Positions 10,481 to 19,585 of a stretch of DNA of 64,000 nucleotides are shown here, one piece after another. Made by a program: the position numbers and the translations under genes. The notes under the pieces were generated by a model that worked only from the letters and a program-made list of their open reading frames with translations, was not told the DNA's origin and ran no database searches. This DNA comes from Belliella filtrata (lineage in GTDB: Bacteria > Bacteroidota > Bacteroidia > Cytophagales > Cyclobacteriaceae), in the NCBI RefSeq assembly GCF_022549775.1, contig NZ_JAKZGP010000010.1, positions 1 through 64,000 of the forward strand, given 5' to 3'. How positions within the stretch are numbered: the first letter of the stretch is position 1; each line of letters begins with the position of its first letter.

Positions 10481-10799
10481 GCACAATTCAATTGTAAATT
10501 ATATTGGATAAATCGGAAACATCAGCTAAAACAGCTGCCTAAGACATGCACTTAGGCAGCATATCTCCAAAACAGAAACTTAGTTTGGACTAAATATAGG
10601 CTTCAAAGCTGTAGCTGCCTAAATCAAAAAATATTCAAAAACATATCATTACAAAAACTGCATAGCACAAGCTGTAACTACGATACTTTAAAGCAACAAT
10701 AAACATTGTTGCTTTAATAAACACCTCATCTCAAACTTTCATTTCATTTAAATCTAGTCTCTTGAGCGCAAATCAAGTAAGACTTAAAACACTATTGCC
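10481..10799. terminator. Two strong hairpins ending the transporter operon
   Basis: The spacer downstream of the TlpA gene holds two stable stem-loops. The first pairs GCTGCCTAAG (10534-10543) with CTTAGGCAGC (10551-10560) and lacks a clear T tract. The second pairs TAAAGCAACAAT (10689-10700) with ATTGTTGCTTTA (10705-10716) around an AAAC loop. They probably terminate the SusCD operon and separate it from the cysteine-synthase-like gene. No ORF is supported in the spacer. Confidence 0.65.
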
Positions 10800-11885
10800 A
10801 TGATTGTAGATCAACTGACTAATACCATCTGCCTTACCAACGAACTTCAAACAAAATTCAACTATCTCTGGCAATTAGTAGGCAATACGCCTATGCTCGA
10901 AATTCAATGTATTTATAAAGATAAACCAAGACGAGTATTTGTAAAATGTGAACAATACAACCTTACTGGGAGCATCAAAGACCGTATGGCCTTATACACA
11001 TTGCATCAATCTTATAACAATTGTTTGATTAAGCCTAAAGACATCATAATTGAAGCTACTTCAGGCAATACAGGTATTGCATTTTCAGCCATTGGGCGGA
11101 TACTTGGACATGAGGTGGAGATTATCATGCCCAACTGGCTGAGTAAAGAGCGAAAAGATATCATCAAAAGTCTGGGCGCAAACATCCGCTTGGTTTCAAA
11201 AGAAGAAGGAGGCTTTCTGGGTAGCATAGCCATGGCAGAATCAGCATATAACAGTAGGGAAAATGTTTTTCTTCCACGCCAATTTGAGAATGAGTTCAAC
11301 ATTGAAGCACATGAAGTAACTACAGGAGCTGAAATTTTGCAACAGCTAGAAAACCATGGATTGGTTCCAGATGCTTTTGTTGCGGGCGTAGGTACTGGTG
11401 GAACGGTAATGGGAATAGGTAAAAAGCTTAAATCCTTGAATCCAAGTATTAAAGTTCATCCATTGGAACCTTATGAGTCCCCTACTCTTTCAACGGGATT
11501 TAAAGTTGGAAGCCATCGAATCCAAGGAATATCTGATGAGTTCATTCCAAGCATTGTAAAATTATCGGCTCTCGATCCTGTTTTGAAAGCAAAAGATGGT
11601 GACGCCATTATTGTTGCCCAACAAATAGCATCATCTCTCGGCTTAGGTGTTGGCATATCATCAGGAGCCAATTTCATTGGGGCTTTGCAGTTATTAGAAG
11701 ATTTGGGAAATGATGCTATAGTGGTAACCATTTTCCCTGACTGTAATAAAAAATATTTGAGCACAGACCTTATGAAAGCGGAACCTAAAGAAATGGACTA
11801 TTTCTCAAACCATTTAAAATTTACTGGATTCAAAAGTATGGGCAGGTTATCAGCTTCAGCAGATAGTCATAAAAATGTCTTTTGA
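10800..11885 (+). CDS. PLP-dependent cysteine synthase / cystathionine beta-synthase family enzyme
   Basis: This 361-residue fold-type II PLP enzyme contains LVGNTPMLEI (about 27-36), the PLP-binding lysine in NLTGSIKDRMA (about 55-65), the substrate loop EATSGNTGIA (about 85-94), the phosphate-binding GTGGT (about 198-202) and the C-terminal SSGAN. These match O-acetylserine sulfhydrylase/CysM relatives, which make cysteine from an activated serine and sulfide. No CBS domain is present. The C-terminal 40 residues look atypical. Its position between TlpA and DsbD genes links it to sulfur use; exact substrates are uncertain. Confidence 0.88.
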   Translation: MIVDQLTNTICLTNELQTKFNYLWQLVGNTPMLEIQCIYKDKPRRVFVKCEQYNLTGSIKDRMALYTLHQSYNNCLIKPKDIIIEATSGNTGIAFSAIGRILGHEVEIIMPNWLSKERKDIIKSLGANIRLVSKEEGGFLGSIAMAESAYNSRENVFLPRQFENEFNIEAHEVTTGAEILQQLENHGLVPDAFVAGVGTGGTVMGIGKKLKSLNPSIKVHPLEPYESPTLSTGFKVGSHRIQGISDEFIPSIVKLSALDPVLKAKDGDAIIVAQQIASSLGLGVGISSGANFIGALQLLEDLGNDAIVVTIFPDCNKKYLSTDLMKAEPKEMDYFSNHLKFTGFKSMGRLSASADSHKNVF

Positions 11886-11930
11886 GCACTTTGATTTTAC
11901 CAGATTAACAAAACATTCCAAATAAGATTC

Positions 11931-13973
11931 ATGGAACAACTAACTACACGCAAGGCCAATCACCTAACGCTAATTATCCTCATTTTCTGCTTGATCACCC
12001 ATACAGCGCCTAGCTTTGGTCAAATTCATGATCCCGTCAAATGGCATTTTTCAACGCAAAAAGTAGCAGGAGAACAAGATATTTATGAAATAAGCTTTCA
12101 AGCCACTATAGCTAAAGGATGGCACATTTACAGTCCTACCATACCTGAAGGAGGGCCAGTTCCTACTCGAATACATATTGAAAGCAACTCAAACTTCGAG
12201 TTGGTTGGCAATACAGAGAGTCTATCTAGTGCACTTGAAAAATTTGAAGCAATATTTGACATGAATATTTCCTATTATGACCATGAGGCAATCTTTTCCC
12301 AAAAGGTAAAATTAAATGCTGATGGAGCACAAGTTAATGGGTACATAGAATTTATGGCATGTAACGATGAAAACTGCTTGCCACCTGCAGAAACAAACTT
12401 TTCAATAGCTCTTGGTGAATCGAGTTTGGACAAGGAAGTACTACAAGACAATTCGTTCTCAACTTCAGGAGATGCTGGTAGTCAAGCACAAAGTGCTGCA
12501 AGTGGCGATGAAGAAATCACGGATTTAAAAAACTCCTTATGGGGAATTTTCATAGCGGGTTTCCTTGGGGGCTTAGCAGCACTTTTAATGCCTTGTATTT
12601 TCCCCATGCTACCCTTAACAATAAGTTACTTTACAAAAAGCAATGATCAAGGTTCAGCAATAGGCAAGGCTTTAATATATGGGTTTTCTATCATTGTTAT
12701 CTATGTGTTTTTAGGTCTTGCCATTACGGTAATATTTGGCGCGGATGCAATGAATGCCTTATCTACTAATGGATTCTTCAATTTCTTTTTCTTTTTGTTA
12801 TTAGTGATTTTTGCAGCTTCCTTTTTTGGTGCTTTTGAATTGACTTTACCATCCTCTTGGGCCAACAAGCTTGACAGAAAGTCTGATCAAGGCGGATTGT
12901 TAGGGATTTTCTTCATGGCTGCAACATTAGCCATTGTTTCCTTTTCTTGTACTGGGCCTATCATCGGCACCTTATTGGTTCAAGCCGCTAGTATGGGGGA
13001 ATATTTAGGACCTTCAATTGGTATGCTTGGTTTCTCAATAGCCTTAGCAGCACCCTTTGCATTATTTGCTATGTTTCCTTCCTTGCTAAAATCCTTACCC
13101 AAATCAGGAGGTTGGCTAAACAGTGTAAAGGTTGTACTAGGTTTCTTGGAATTGGCTTTGGCGTTAAAGTTCCTATCCAATGTAGACTTAGCATATCATT
13201 GGAATTGGTTTGACCGGGAAGTATTTTTGGTCCTCTGGATTGCAATATTTGGTTTACTTGCCATGTACCTGTTAGGTAAAATCAAGTTCATCCATGATAG
13301 TCCTTCTTTAACAGTCTCAACCCCGAGAATATTTCTAAGTATACTTGTTCTGGCATTTACAATTTACCTCATCCCAGGACTTTGGGGAGCACCATTAAAA
13401 GCAGTATCTGCATTTCTTCCCCCTCAGCATACTCAAGATTTTGATTTATATACTAATGCTTTGTCATCAAGTCATCATGTTGAGCCTAAATCAAACATAC
13501 CGAATCTAGAAAGGAAGTATGCTAAATACTTTCATGCTCCATTGAACTTGGATCCATTTTATGATTTTGAAGAAGGGATAGCCCATGCCGCAAAGGTGAA
13601 TATGCCTGTCTTAATAGATTTCACTGGACATGCATGCGTGAACTGCAGAAAAATGGAAGCCTCTATTTGGTCCGTTCCAGATATTTTAAGGATCATTAAA
13701 GAAGAGTATGTATTGATTCAATTGTATGTAGATGACAAAACCATGTTACCCATTCCTGAACAGTTTATATCAGCATATAGTGGGAAAAAGATTAAAAACC
13801 TAGGACAAAAATGGAGTGATCTCCAAGCGCAATTATACAATTCTAATGCACAACCTTATTATGTGCTTCTCAACCCCAAAGTTGATAAATTACTTACTCA
13901 ACCTGTAGGTGCAATTTATGATGCTACAAAATACAAGTCATTTCTAGAAAGTGGATTAGACGCTTTTCAGTAA
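11931..13973 (+). CDS. DsbD-like thiol:disulfide interchange protein
   Basis: This 680-residue inner-membrane reductase moves electrons from cytoplasmic thioredoxin to the periplasm. It has a signal peptide, an N-terminal DsbD_N-like domain (about 35-165) with the redox pair in MACNDENCLPP, and a transmembrane domain (about 205-485) with the cysteines in LMPCIFPMLP and FSCTGPIIG. A C-terminal thioredoxin domain (about 545-675) has the active site HACVNCRKME. All three cysteine pairs are present, so it should be functional. The TlpA-like lipoprotein encoded upstream is a plausible client. Downstream is a strong terminator. Confidence 0.93.
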   Translation: MEQLTTRKANHLTLIILIFCLITHTAPSFGQIHDPVKWHFSTQKVAGEQDIYEISFQATIAKGWHIYSPTIPEGGPVPTRIHIESNSNFELVGNTESLSSALEKFEAIFDMNISYYDHEAIFSQKVKLNADGAQVNGYIEFMACNDENCLPPAETNFSIALGESSLDKEVLQDNSFSTSGDAGSQAQSAASGDEEITDLKNSLWGIFIAGFLGGLAALLMPCIFPMLPLTISYFTKSNDQGSAIGKALIYGFSIIVIYVFLGLAITVIFGADAMNALSTNGFFNFFFFLLLVIFAASFFGAFELTLPSSWANKLDRKSDQGGLLGIFFMAATLAIVSFSCTGPIIGTLLVQAASMGEYLGPSIGMLGFSIALAAPFALFAMFPSLLKSLPKSGGWLNSVKVVLGFLELALALKFLSNVDLAYHWNWFDREVFLVLWIAIFGLLAMYLLGKIKFIHDSPSLTVSTPRIFLSILVLAFTIYLIPGLWGAPLKAVSAFLPPQHTQDFDLYTNALSSSHHVEPKSNIPNLERKYAKYFHAPLNLDPFYDFEEGIAHAAKVNMPVLIDFTGHACVNCRKMEASIWSVPDILRIIKEEYVLIQLYVDDKTMLPIPEQFISAYSGKKIKNLGQKWSDLQAQLYNSNAQPYYVLLNPKVDKLLTQPVGAIYDATKYKSFLESGLDAFQ

Positions 13974-14001
13974 TATACACCCAAATAATGTTTAGCGATG
14001 A

Positions 14002-14961
14002 TTAAAGACAGGTAGTGCTACTGCCTGTTTTTTCTTTTGATGTTTCAAGAAATTTCTCATAAATGTATCTTGTTTGAGGGGCTTGAATATTTAATTTTTT
14101 TCCTAATCGAATCAATGTTTCTCCAAACAAATCAAATTCATTTTTCTTTCCTTTTATTTCAACATCTCGTTGAAATGATGTTTTTGTTTCAAAGGGAAAT
14201 TGCTTTGCTTTGTTAAAAGATTTTTCAACAATATCTGAACTTAAAGGTATTTCAAGCTTTTTTGTGATTTTTTCAATTTCAGCCATAACAGATTTTGTAA
14301 GCTTGCTTAGTTCGCTATCGGCTAAAATTTCACCTATTGTTTTGCTATATGTTGCTGTAACTAACCCAAATGCTGCAACAAACATATATTTTGACCATAT
14401 TGAAACATATACATCATCCTCCCAACTATAATCAATATCGGATTCCATTAAAATATCAAGCAATTGTTCAGGATAAAATTCTGGAAACATAGGATCTCTC
14501 CCAATAGAAATTTTACAACTTCCTCCTTTTTGATAAATTATTCCAGGACTTTCAATATGAGTCCCGACATACACGCAGGATGGTAAAACAACTCCTATGT
14601 TTAAATGCTTCCTAATTCTTTCGTAGATATCAACCCCATTAAGTAAAGGAAGAATAATTGTGTTTTCGTTCGCAATTTTAGCAATATCTTTTGTTGCCTT
14701 TTCTAAATCATAACCCTTTACCGACAAAACAATGATATCACAAATTGGCAAGTTTTCGGTAGTGTCTGTACAAAGTTTTGGAACAATTGAAATTATTTCT
14801 TCCCCTCCTGCTTTTTTTAATGTTAATCCATTAGAACAAATGGCATCTTTATGACTTCCACGAGCTATAAAATAGACTTCATGTTCATTTTTGAACTTGT
14901 TTGAGACCAAGGCTCCGAAATATCCTCCGACACCACCCACACCAAAAAAACAAATTTTCAT
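14002..14961 (-). CDS. 2-dehydropantoate 2-reductase (ketopantoate reductase) family
   Basis: This 319-residue NADPH-dependent oxidoreductase has an N-terminal Rossmann fold with CFFGVGGVGGYFG at residues 4-16 and the ApbA/PanE substrate domain in the C-terminal half (about 175-310, including SIWSKYMFVAAFG and FETKTSFQRDVE). The family reduces ketopantoate to pantoate for coenzyme A synthesis, but many genomes carry paralogs of other specificity, so I withhold a symbol. Its final residues are read through the terminator of the convergent gene. Start: ATG at 14961, giving normal length. Confidence 0.88.
   Translation of the reverse strand: MKICFFGVGGVGGYFGALVSNKFKNEHEVYFIARGSHKDAICSNGLTLKKAGGEEIISIVPKLCTDTTENLPICDIIVLSVKGYDLEKATKDIAKIANENTIILPLLNGVDIYERIRKHLNIGVVLPSCVYVGTHIESPGIIYQKGGSCKISIGRDPMFPEFYPEQLLDILMESDIDYSWEDDVYVSIWSKYMFVAAFGLVTATYSKTIGEILADSELSKLTKSVMAEIEKITKKLEIPLSSDIVEKSFNKAKQFPFETKTSFQRDVEIKGKKNEFDLFGETLIRLGKKLNIQAPQTRYIYEKFLETSKEKTGSSTTCL
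14008..14038 (+). terminator. Rho-independent terminator after the DsbD-like gene
   Basis: ACAGGTAGT pairs with ACTGCCTGT around a GCT loop, followed by TTTTTTCTTTT on the plus strand. It ends the plus-strand operon and also encodes the last codons of the convergent ketopantoate reductase ORF, so the two genes share the sequence. Confidence 0.8.
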
Positions 14962-15349
14962 AATTGTTTAATTTTGTTTGATTAATATTATTGAAGCATT
15001 ATCATTTCCAAAATTCTGACTAAGGCTAAGAAAATCACTTAATCTAAACTGATTTCGAAGCTTAAGCGCTGATTAGTCAACCCTAATTTACCCATTTCCT
15101 TTTTAATCTTCCCATCTAAGCCCAACTACCTTTTCTAAAACTTATCAAACCCAACCCCTCTCCTTATGGATCAGTTTACAGGATCTAGGAAATCAAGGGT
15201 TGAATCCAAGACATTATAGAAAATCAAATCTTCAGATATTGGGTTGAGGAATTTATACCTGAACCAAATCAAAATGTCTTAATTACAGGCAAAATACTAA
15301 ACAACCATCTTCTAAAATCTACCAATTAGCTTATTACCTAACCTAGCAC
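14962..15349. mobile_element. Diverged IS110-end scar and non-coding spacer
   Basis: Near 15013 the sequence TTCTGACTAAGG... followed by GATTAGTCAA (about 15070) and AAGCCCAACTACCTTTT (about 15118) resembles, in order, the 3' end of the IS110 copies at 51128 and 55388, but is diverged. It is followed by sequence similar to that at 60890-61060 (ACAGGATC...AAATCA...CAAGACAT). No gene is supported. I read it as an old IS110 remnant fused to repeat R2. Confidence 0.45.
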
Positions 15350-15515
15350 CACTTTCATCCTACGGATGTCTGGCGTAGCCAAACCATACACCTAGATACA
15401 CACAGCAGCCTCTATTCCGATAATTTTCGCAACAATGATAGAACTTTAAATCAAACAGGTCTTACCGATAGGGATTGGTATTATGGGTTTTTGAAAAGTG
15501 GGCTAAATGTAAGCA
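15350..15515. repeat. Palindromic repeat R2 (diverged copy)
   Basis: This is a diverged member of the R family. It retains CGGATGTC near 15363 and the closing block AGTGGGCTAAATGTAA (about 15496-15511), 24 bases before the stop of the minus-strand GNAT gene. A middle part (CACCTAGATACACACAGCAGC, about 15390) is shared with 30448. It carries CCGATA-type micro-palindromes near 15418 and 15463. Confidence 0.5.
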
Positions 15516-15535
15516 GTTCATTGTTTCTGGTGTCT

Positions 15536-16060
15536 TTATACTGTGTCAAATTCTTGCGGATATTTCACCAATCCATTCGTGTTTTTAAGTCCATCAGTTA
15601 CTAATTCAAGTGCCATAAAAACATTTGTCGGAACTTCGTAAGGTGATTTGATATAATACTTTTCTGCTGGTATAAAACCAAATTTCGGATAGTAATGTTC
15701 GTGTCCCAATACAATAACTGATTTGTGTTGCAGTTCTCTTGCTTTATCGAGTCCGTGTTTGATTAGTTGTCCGCCAATTCCTTTGTTTTGAAATTCTGGT
15801 CTAACAGCCATCGGTGCAAGTGCTAAACTGTCTGTTTCGCTTTTGTCGTCATTTATAATTTGGATTTTTGTAAACAAAATGTGTCCTACTATTTTATTGC
15901 CCAATGTCGCAACCAATGAGAGTTGAGGAATAAATGCCTCGCTCTGTCGTAATAATTCAACAAGATTAGCTTCGCTGTCTTGCCCGAAAGCAAGCTTATT
16001 CACTTCAAAAACTGCGTTAAAATCGTTTTTAGTTTCTTGTCTGATATTCATTACGTTCAT
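15536..16060 (-). CDS. GNAT family N-acetyltransferase
   Basis: This 174-residue acetyltransferase shows the acetyl-CoA-binding motif A in VRPEFQNKGIGGQLIKHG (about 91-108; Q-x-x-G-I-G core), preceded by the beta-4 strand LALAPMAV and followed by VIVLGHEHYYPKFGF, typical of YhbS-like GNATs. The acceptor is unknown. An in-frame ATG three codons in (MNIRQ) is an alternative start. The gene ends beside repeat R2, as other minus-strand accessory genes do. Confidence 0.88.
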   Translation of the reverse strand: MNVMNIRQETKNDFNAVFEVNKLAFGQDSEANLVELLRQSEAFIPQLSLVATLGNKIVGHILFTKIQIINDDKSETDSLALAPMAVRPEFQNKGIGGQLIKHGLDKARELQHKSVIVLGHEHYYPKFGFIPAEKYYIKSPYEVPTNVFMALELVTDGLKNTNGLVKYPQEFDTV

Positions 16061-16088
16061 TTCTTAGTTATTTTTGTGCTACAATGGT

Positions 16089-16802
16089 TCATCGTTTGAC
16101 ACCGTGTTTTTTTGCTAGCAGTTCTATTTCTTTTTCTGGCAAATCTACTTGACTTAATTGTATTCTACAATCTTCTACACGAGGCAAGTCATTTAGAACG
16201 TTGGCTAAATCCATCCGTATCAACAAGGCTTCGGCAATATCAGTAGGTGTTTCGTTCCCAGCCTTACTCAATGCCACATCCAATGTTTTAGCTGCTGCTT
16301 TTTCGTCCTCTTTATAGTCTCTAAACCTTATGGCAACTGCTATTGATTTCTGTAATGGTGTTTGGTTTTTGTCGTCAGCTTTCTCCCAAGTTTCCTGATC
16401 CTCTTCTCCATAATTAATGAAAATAATGCAATTGCCGGAAATATCGGTCAGTGTAAACCGTGTTGCTCCCGGCTTCATTCTCGAAATTCTCGGTAGTCCC
16501 GAATGCGGAATCCTTCCCATATTTTCCTTAAAGCGCTGCCTAAATTCCTCGTACACTTTTTCAGCATCGTGTACCATAATCAAGCAGCCATTGTATAAGT
16601 TACGTTCGGCTTCCATTCCTTTCACCCGACCAAAATGCAACTCGAAACCACCGCGCTCTACAACTCCATATTGATAGGGACGAGTTTGTTTATAAGTAAT
16701 TTCAAAGCCTAATATTTCCCAGAACGAAAGTGATTCTTCGATATCTACACAAGGAAGCGAAGGTATCGTCATCCACTCTTTTTGCTGTTTCAATTGTTCC
16801 AT
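16089..16802 (-). CDS. VOC-superfamily (glyoxalase/bleomycin-resistance-like) protein
   Basis: This 237-residue protein has an N-terminal vicinal-oxygen-chelate domain (about 10-130, starting IPSLPCVDIEESLSFWEILGF, with FELHFGRVKG and FTLTDISGNCIIF). The C-terminal half of about 100 residues is helical (about 140-237) and not part of the usual VOC fold. The family includes resistance proteins that bind bleomycin-type drugs and dioxygenase relatives; no specific role can be assigned. It lies just upstream of a broken HxlR regulator gene on the same strand. Confidence 0.8.
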   Translation of the reverse strand: MEQLKQQKEWMTIPSLPCVDIEESLSFWEILGFEITYKQTRPYQYGVVERGGFELHFGRVKGMEAERNLYNGCLIMVHDAEKVYEEFRQRFKENMGRIPHSGLPRISRMKPGATRFTLTDISGNCIIFINYGEEDQETWEKADDKNQTPLQKSIAVAIRFRDYKEDEKAAAKTLDVALSKAGNETPTDIAEALLIRMDLANVLNDLPRVEDCRIQLSQVDLPEKEIELLAKKHGVKR

Positions 16803-16912
16803 TTTTATACTTTTTTGCTCAGTGCAAACCTAAGCACTTTGGCAGGAACGACCATTTTTATATACTTTTTCGTATATAACAAAAAATACCTAAAAGGCTT
16901 AAATAGTAATTA

Positions 16913-17288
16913 TTATAAACAGGTATCAATATCAGCTTCTTCCATTAAAAAGATACCGTATTCGGTCAATTGATCTATGACAGGTAAGGCTTTTTCCGCT
17001 TTATCGGTTAGTTGATATTCTACACGAGGAGGTTTTTCTAAAAAGGCATGACGTTTAATCATATTTTTTTCTTCCAATTCCCGCAATTGCGTGTACAACA
17101 TTTTATCCGAAATGTGTGTACAACATTTTATCCGAAATGTGTGGTATTGCTTTTTTCAAATCGCCATAGCGTACCGAACCGTTCCGAAGGCACAGCAAGA
17201 TTGGAATTTTCCAAGTACCGCCTATATGTGCCATTGCAAACTCAATCGGGTTATAATAAATTCTGTTGTTGTGTAAAAATTCTTTCAT
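16913..17288 (-). pseudogene. HxlR-family transcriptional regulator, broken by a 25-bp tandem duplication
   Basis: Two ORFs make one HxlR winged-helix protein. The first (17103-17288) carries the start and IGGTWKIPILLCLRNGSVRYGDLKKA; the second (16913-17101) carries LRELEEKNMIKRHAF and the wing. At the junction, 25 bases (17091-17115) are repeated exactly at 17116-17140. As 25 is not a multiple of three, the frame shifts and stops at HFG*. Removing one copy restores ISDKMLYTQLRELE. The family represses adjacent oxidoreductase/detoxification genes, so the neighbouring VOC gene is a likely former target. The lesion looks recent: the rest of the protein is intact. Confidence 0.9.
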
Positions 17289-17419
17289 AAGTATATCTAC
17301 TACTGATGTTTAATTATGGTTTCAGTTTTTACAATTACGACTAAAGCGTGGTTAAGTACTAAAGAATTCTTTATTAAATACAATTTTTAAAGCGTTAGGA
17401 GACCAACCTATCTTTAATT

Positions 17420-17956
17420 ATGAAAAAACTATTTATGAAAACTGGACAGATAATTAAAGGGCTAAGGTTAATGAAAGGCATCACGCAGGAGGAATTAGCT
17501 GCGAAGACGGATATCAAAGTACGAACCATTCAAGGTATTGAAAATGGCGATGTAGACCCACATGCGTACATACTTCAATCCTTTGCAGTAGCTATAGAGG
17601 TTGAATTTGCAGTTTTAGCCAACAGTGAGCATGAATTAGATACAGTTGATATAGAAGCCAACAGTAAATGGTTGCCTCTGCTGCACTTAAGCGGCTTGTT
17701 CCTTTAAATTCTTCCACCCATTCTGATATGGATATGTAAACGTGATGAGGTCAAAGATATTCGTAAACACGCCATTGATGTGATCAATTTTCAACTGAGC
17801 ATATCGCTCGACATGTTTCCCTTCGTGATCTTTATCTCACCTTTAATTTTGTTAGCGCTATTCAGTCAGGTTGTTATTTCCATAAACGCTATGAAGGTAA
17901 CAAGTCATCAGGATTATAAATACCTGTTGAGTATTCGTTTTCTCAAGCAGGAATAG
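17420..17956 (+). pseudogene. XRE helix-turn-helix / DUF4870 membrane protein, interrupted by TAA
   Basis: An N-terminal HTH (residues about 6-60, GITQEELAAKTDIKVRTIQGIENG) is followed, across one in-frame TAA at 17705-17707, by a DUF4870-like membrane part (ILPPILIWICKRDE, HAIDVINFQLS, LLALFSQVVISINAMKV) that ends at 17956. The same frame continues through the stop, so a single base change (for example TTA to TAA) explains the break. MKTGQ at 17435 is the more usual family start. Without the stop it would be a 178-residue membrane-tethered DNA-binding protein. Confidence 0.85.
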
Positions 17957-18011
17957 TCTTATCTCCTGAGATTGTTTACATTAACTCACAAACCTTATTA
18001 CTTATAATACT

Positions 18012-18316
18012 ATGAAAAAACCTATATGTTATTCCTTATCGTGCTTTGCACACTTGCAATTAATTCAGTCAATGCACTTTAGGGCAGTAAACAGTTCGCT
18101 GCATTTGAAATAGCAACGCTAATTCAGCAGGAAAAGATTTCATTAATCGATATTTTCGGTAAGTTTCTTCCTGAATTTCCCGACTATGGAAAGTGTATTT
18201 TGATTGGAAATTTGCTCAGAACTAAAATAGAGGAATCCCTCAATCAGCGCTTACCGAAAGTGATCGGTACAAGGTCTTTTCTATTTAAGCTAAAAATGGA
18301 CTGGTTTACTGTCTAA
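18012..18316 (+). pseudogene. Degraded small exported protein
   Basis: After ATG AAA AAA at about 18012, a frame offset by one base reads a signal peptide (YMLFLIVLCTLAINSVNA). The same frame then hits TAG and continues as GSKQFAAFEIATLIQQEKIS... up to a TAA at about 18316. A frameshift plus a nonsense change would be needed to make one gene. The family is not recognised. It sits in a run of decayed genes. Confidence 0.4.
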
Positions 18317-18357
18317 CTATTGCCAAAAGATAATAAGACAGAATAGCACAATCCTTT

Positions 18358-18747
18358 TTAAACTGATTCCACCTTCGGGTTTAATCCCCATTTATTCTTA
18401 CCATGTTGACCTTCTGTGCAGAATAAGACTAATAGCCAAATTGCACCCACAAGCGGTATTAAGACTACTAGGAACATTCACCCACTTTTCCCAACATCGT
18501 GAAGACGTCTAACAGCAACGGCTAACCCAAGAATAAACAATGCTAAGACGTAAAGCCCATACAAAGGTCCATACCCAACGCTTTGCACAGCAATACCCAA
18601 TACATTGTCCAAAATCATTGCTACACTTGCGAAAATAATATTGAACAATGCAAACATCCAATATTCTGTCCTTCTTGCTCTTCCGGTAAAGTCAGCATAC
18701 TGTTTTAATACCTTTAAATACCAATCCGACAAATCGGAACAAGTCAT
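18358..18747 (-). pseudogene. DUF805 membrane protein with in-frame TGA
   Basis: Residues 9-89 are a clear DUF805 domain (YLKVLKQYADFTGRARRTEYW, then membrane helices, then AVRRLHDVGKSG). At 18478-18480 a TGA stands where the family has a conserved tryptophan. The same frame then continues for 39 residues (MFLVVLIPLVGAIWLL, NKWGLNP) to TAA at 18358. The 5' end is also odd: the first eight codons come from an IS110-derived segment (CCGACAAATCGGAACAAGTCAT in reverse), so the native start has been lost. DUF805 proteins are small integral membrane proteins of unknown function. Confidence 0.85.
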
Positions 18748-18775
18748 CCCAAATGATCACTGCAAGCTTTAATAT
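18721..18775 (-). mobile_element. IS110 fragment
   Basis: The block AATCGGAACAAGTCAT followed by CCAAATGATCACTGCAAGCTTT matches the transposase 3' region of the IS110 copies (compare 55567-55605 and 51310-51340), including the CCGA..TCGG micro-palindrome found in copy 2. It is joined directly to the truncated DUF805 gene. Confidence 0.7.
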
Positions 18776-18839
18776 TTTTCTGGTTCCAATTTCCTTGATT
18801 CTAAGTAAGGCAACAATCGTTTCTTCTTTCAATCAATGA

Positions 18840-19199
18840 TTATCCATTGCTATTTGCAATAATTTCAATTTGTTTAGTAAGAACAAAATGGTAGAAATTT
18901 GAGTATGCTTCACTTATCAACTCATTTTCAATTTTTTGAATTTCAGTTTCAGTCTCTCTATCGGTTTTAATTCCGGTGGCAATTATAAATTGTTGTTTAT
19001 CTGCCTCATTGATAAAATCATTATGAAGGAGTTTATATAAATCATCCATATAAGTTACTCTTTTATCTGATTGATAGTTCTTCAGAAACTGCACTAAAAA
19101 TCCTTCCAAGTCCTCTTGAGGATTAGGAAGGGGAACAATATCAGTATTCCTGAATAAGTCACCAGGCTGTTCTTTGTATTTAAATCTAACAGGCTTCAT
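18840..19199 (-). CDS. Hypothetical protein, 119 aa
   Basis: This is an unrecognised soluble, charged protein (starts MKPVRFKYKEQPGDLF, ends EIIANSNG). It has no signal peptide or membrane segment and is largely helical in the second half. It is complete, with an ATG start and TAA stop, but is surrounded by decayed genes and has no operon partner. I cannot assign a function. Confidence 0.5.
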   Translation of the reverse strand: MKPVRFKYKEQPGDLFRNTDIVPLPNPQEDLEGFLVQFLKNYQSDKRVTYMDDLYKLLHNDFINEADKQQFIIATGIKTDRETETEIQKIENELISEAYSNFYHFVLTKQIEIIANSNG

Positions 19200-19264
19200 T
19201 AGGATACTTATATCTTTAAGGGTTTTGGATATTGAATATCATTTATAATTGTACTTGAATGAAT

Positions 19265-19585
19265 GCCCATTATTTAAATGCACTATCTATTTTGTGGAAC
19301 CTCAAAATCATTCTCGTTTTCTGGATTTTTATAGATGCCTATGCGCTAAATTCTTAACATATATCATCTTAATTTCTAACAGGTGCTATATTCAATTTCA
19401 ATTGAAACTTGTAGTTTATCTCAACATTGAAGTAAATTCAATTAATGGCTTCAACCTTATATCCAAAACAAGGCAAATTCATTCAATCAAAAAAATCATT
19501 TGACACCAGTTGTCAAGTATCTTGGTATATGCAAAAGCTTGAAGAGACCTTTTAGATATTGATTCTAGTTTAATGGATTGAAAAA
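19265..19585. repeat. Long direct repeat DR, copy 1
   Basis: About 320 bases are repeated in the same orientation at 29320-29625 with scattered mismatches and small gaps. Shared blocks include TCTATTTTGTGGAACCTCAA, GAAACTTGTAGTTTATCTCA and GGTATATGCAAAAGCTTGAA. Neither copy encodes a clear protein. This copy abuts the aldo/keto reductase fragment. Confidence 0.8.

Noticed and set aside
18358-18747. In-frame TGA in the DUF805 gene as selenocysteine or code reassignment
   Set aside because: The position is a conserved tryptophan, no SECIS-like hairpin is evident, TGA is used as a normal stop elsewhere, and neighbouring genes carry other lesions; a nonsense change from TGG is simpler.
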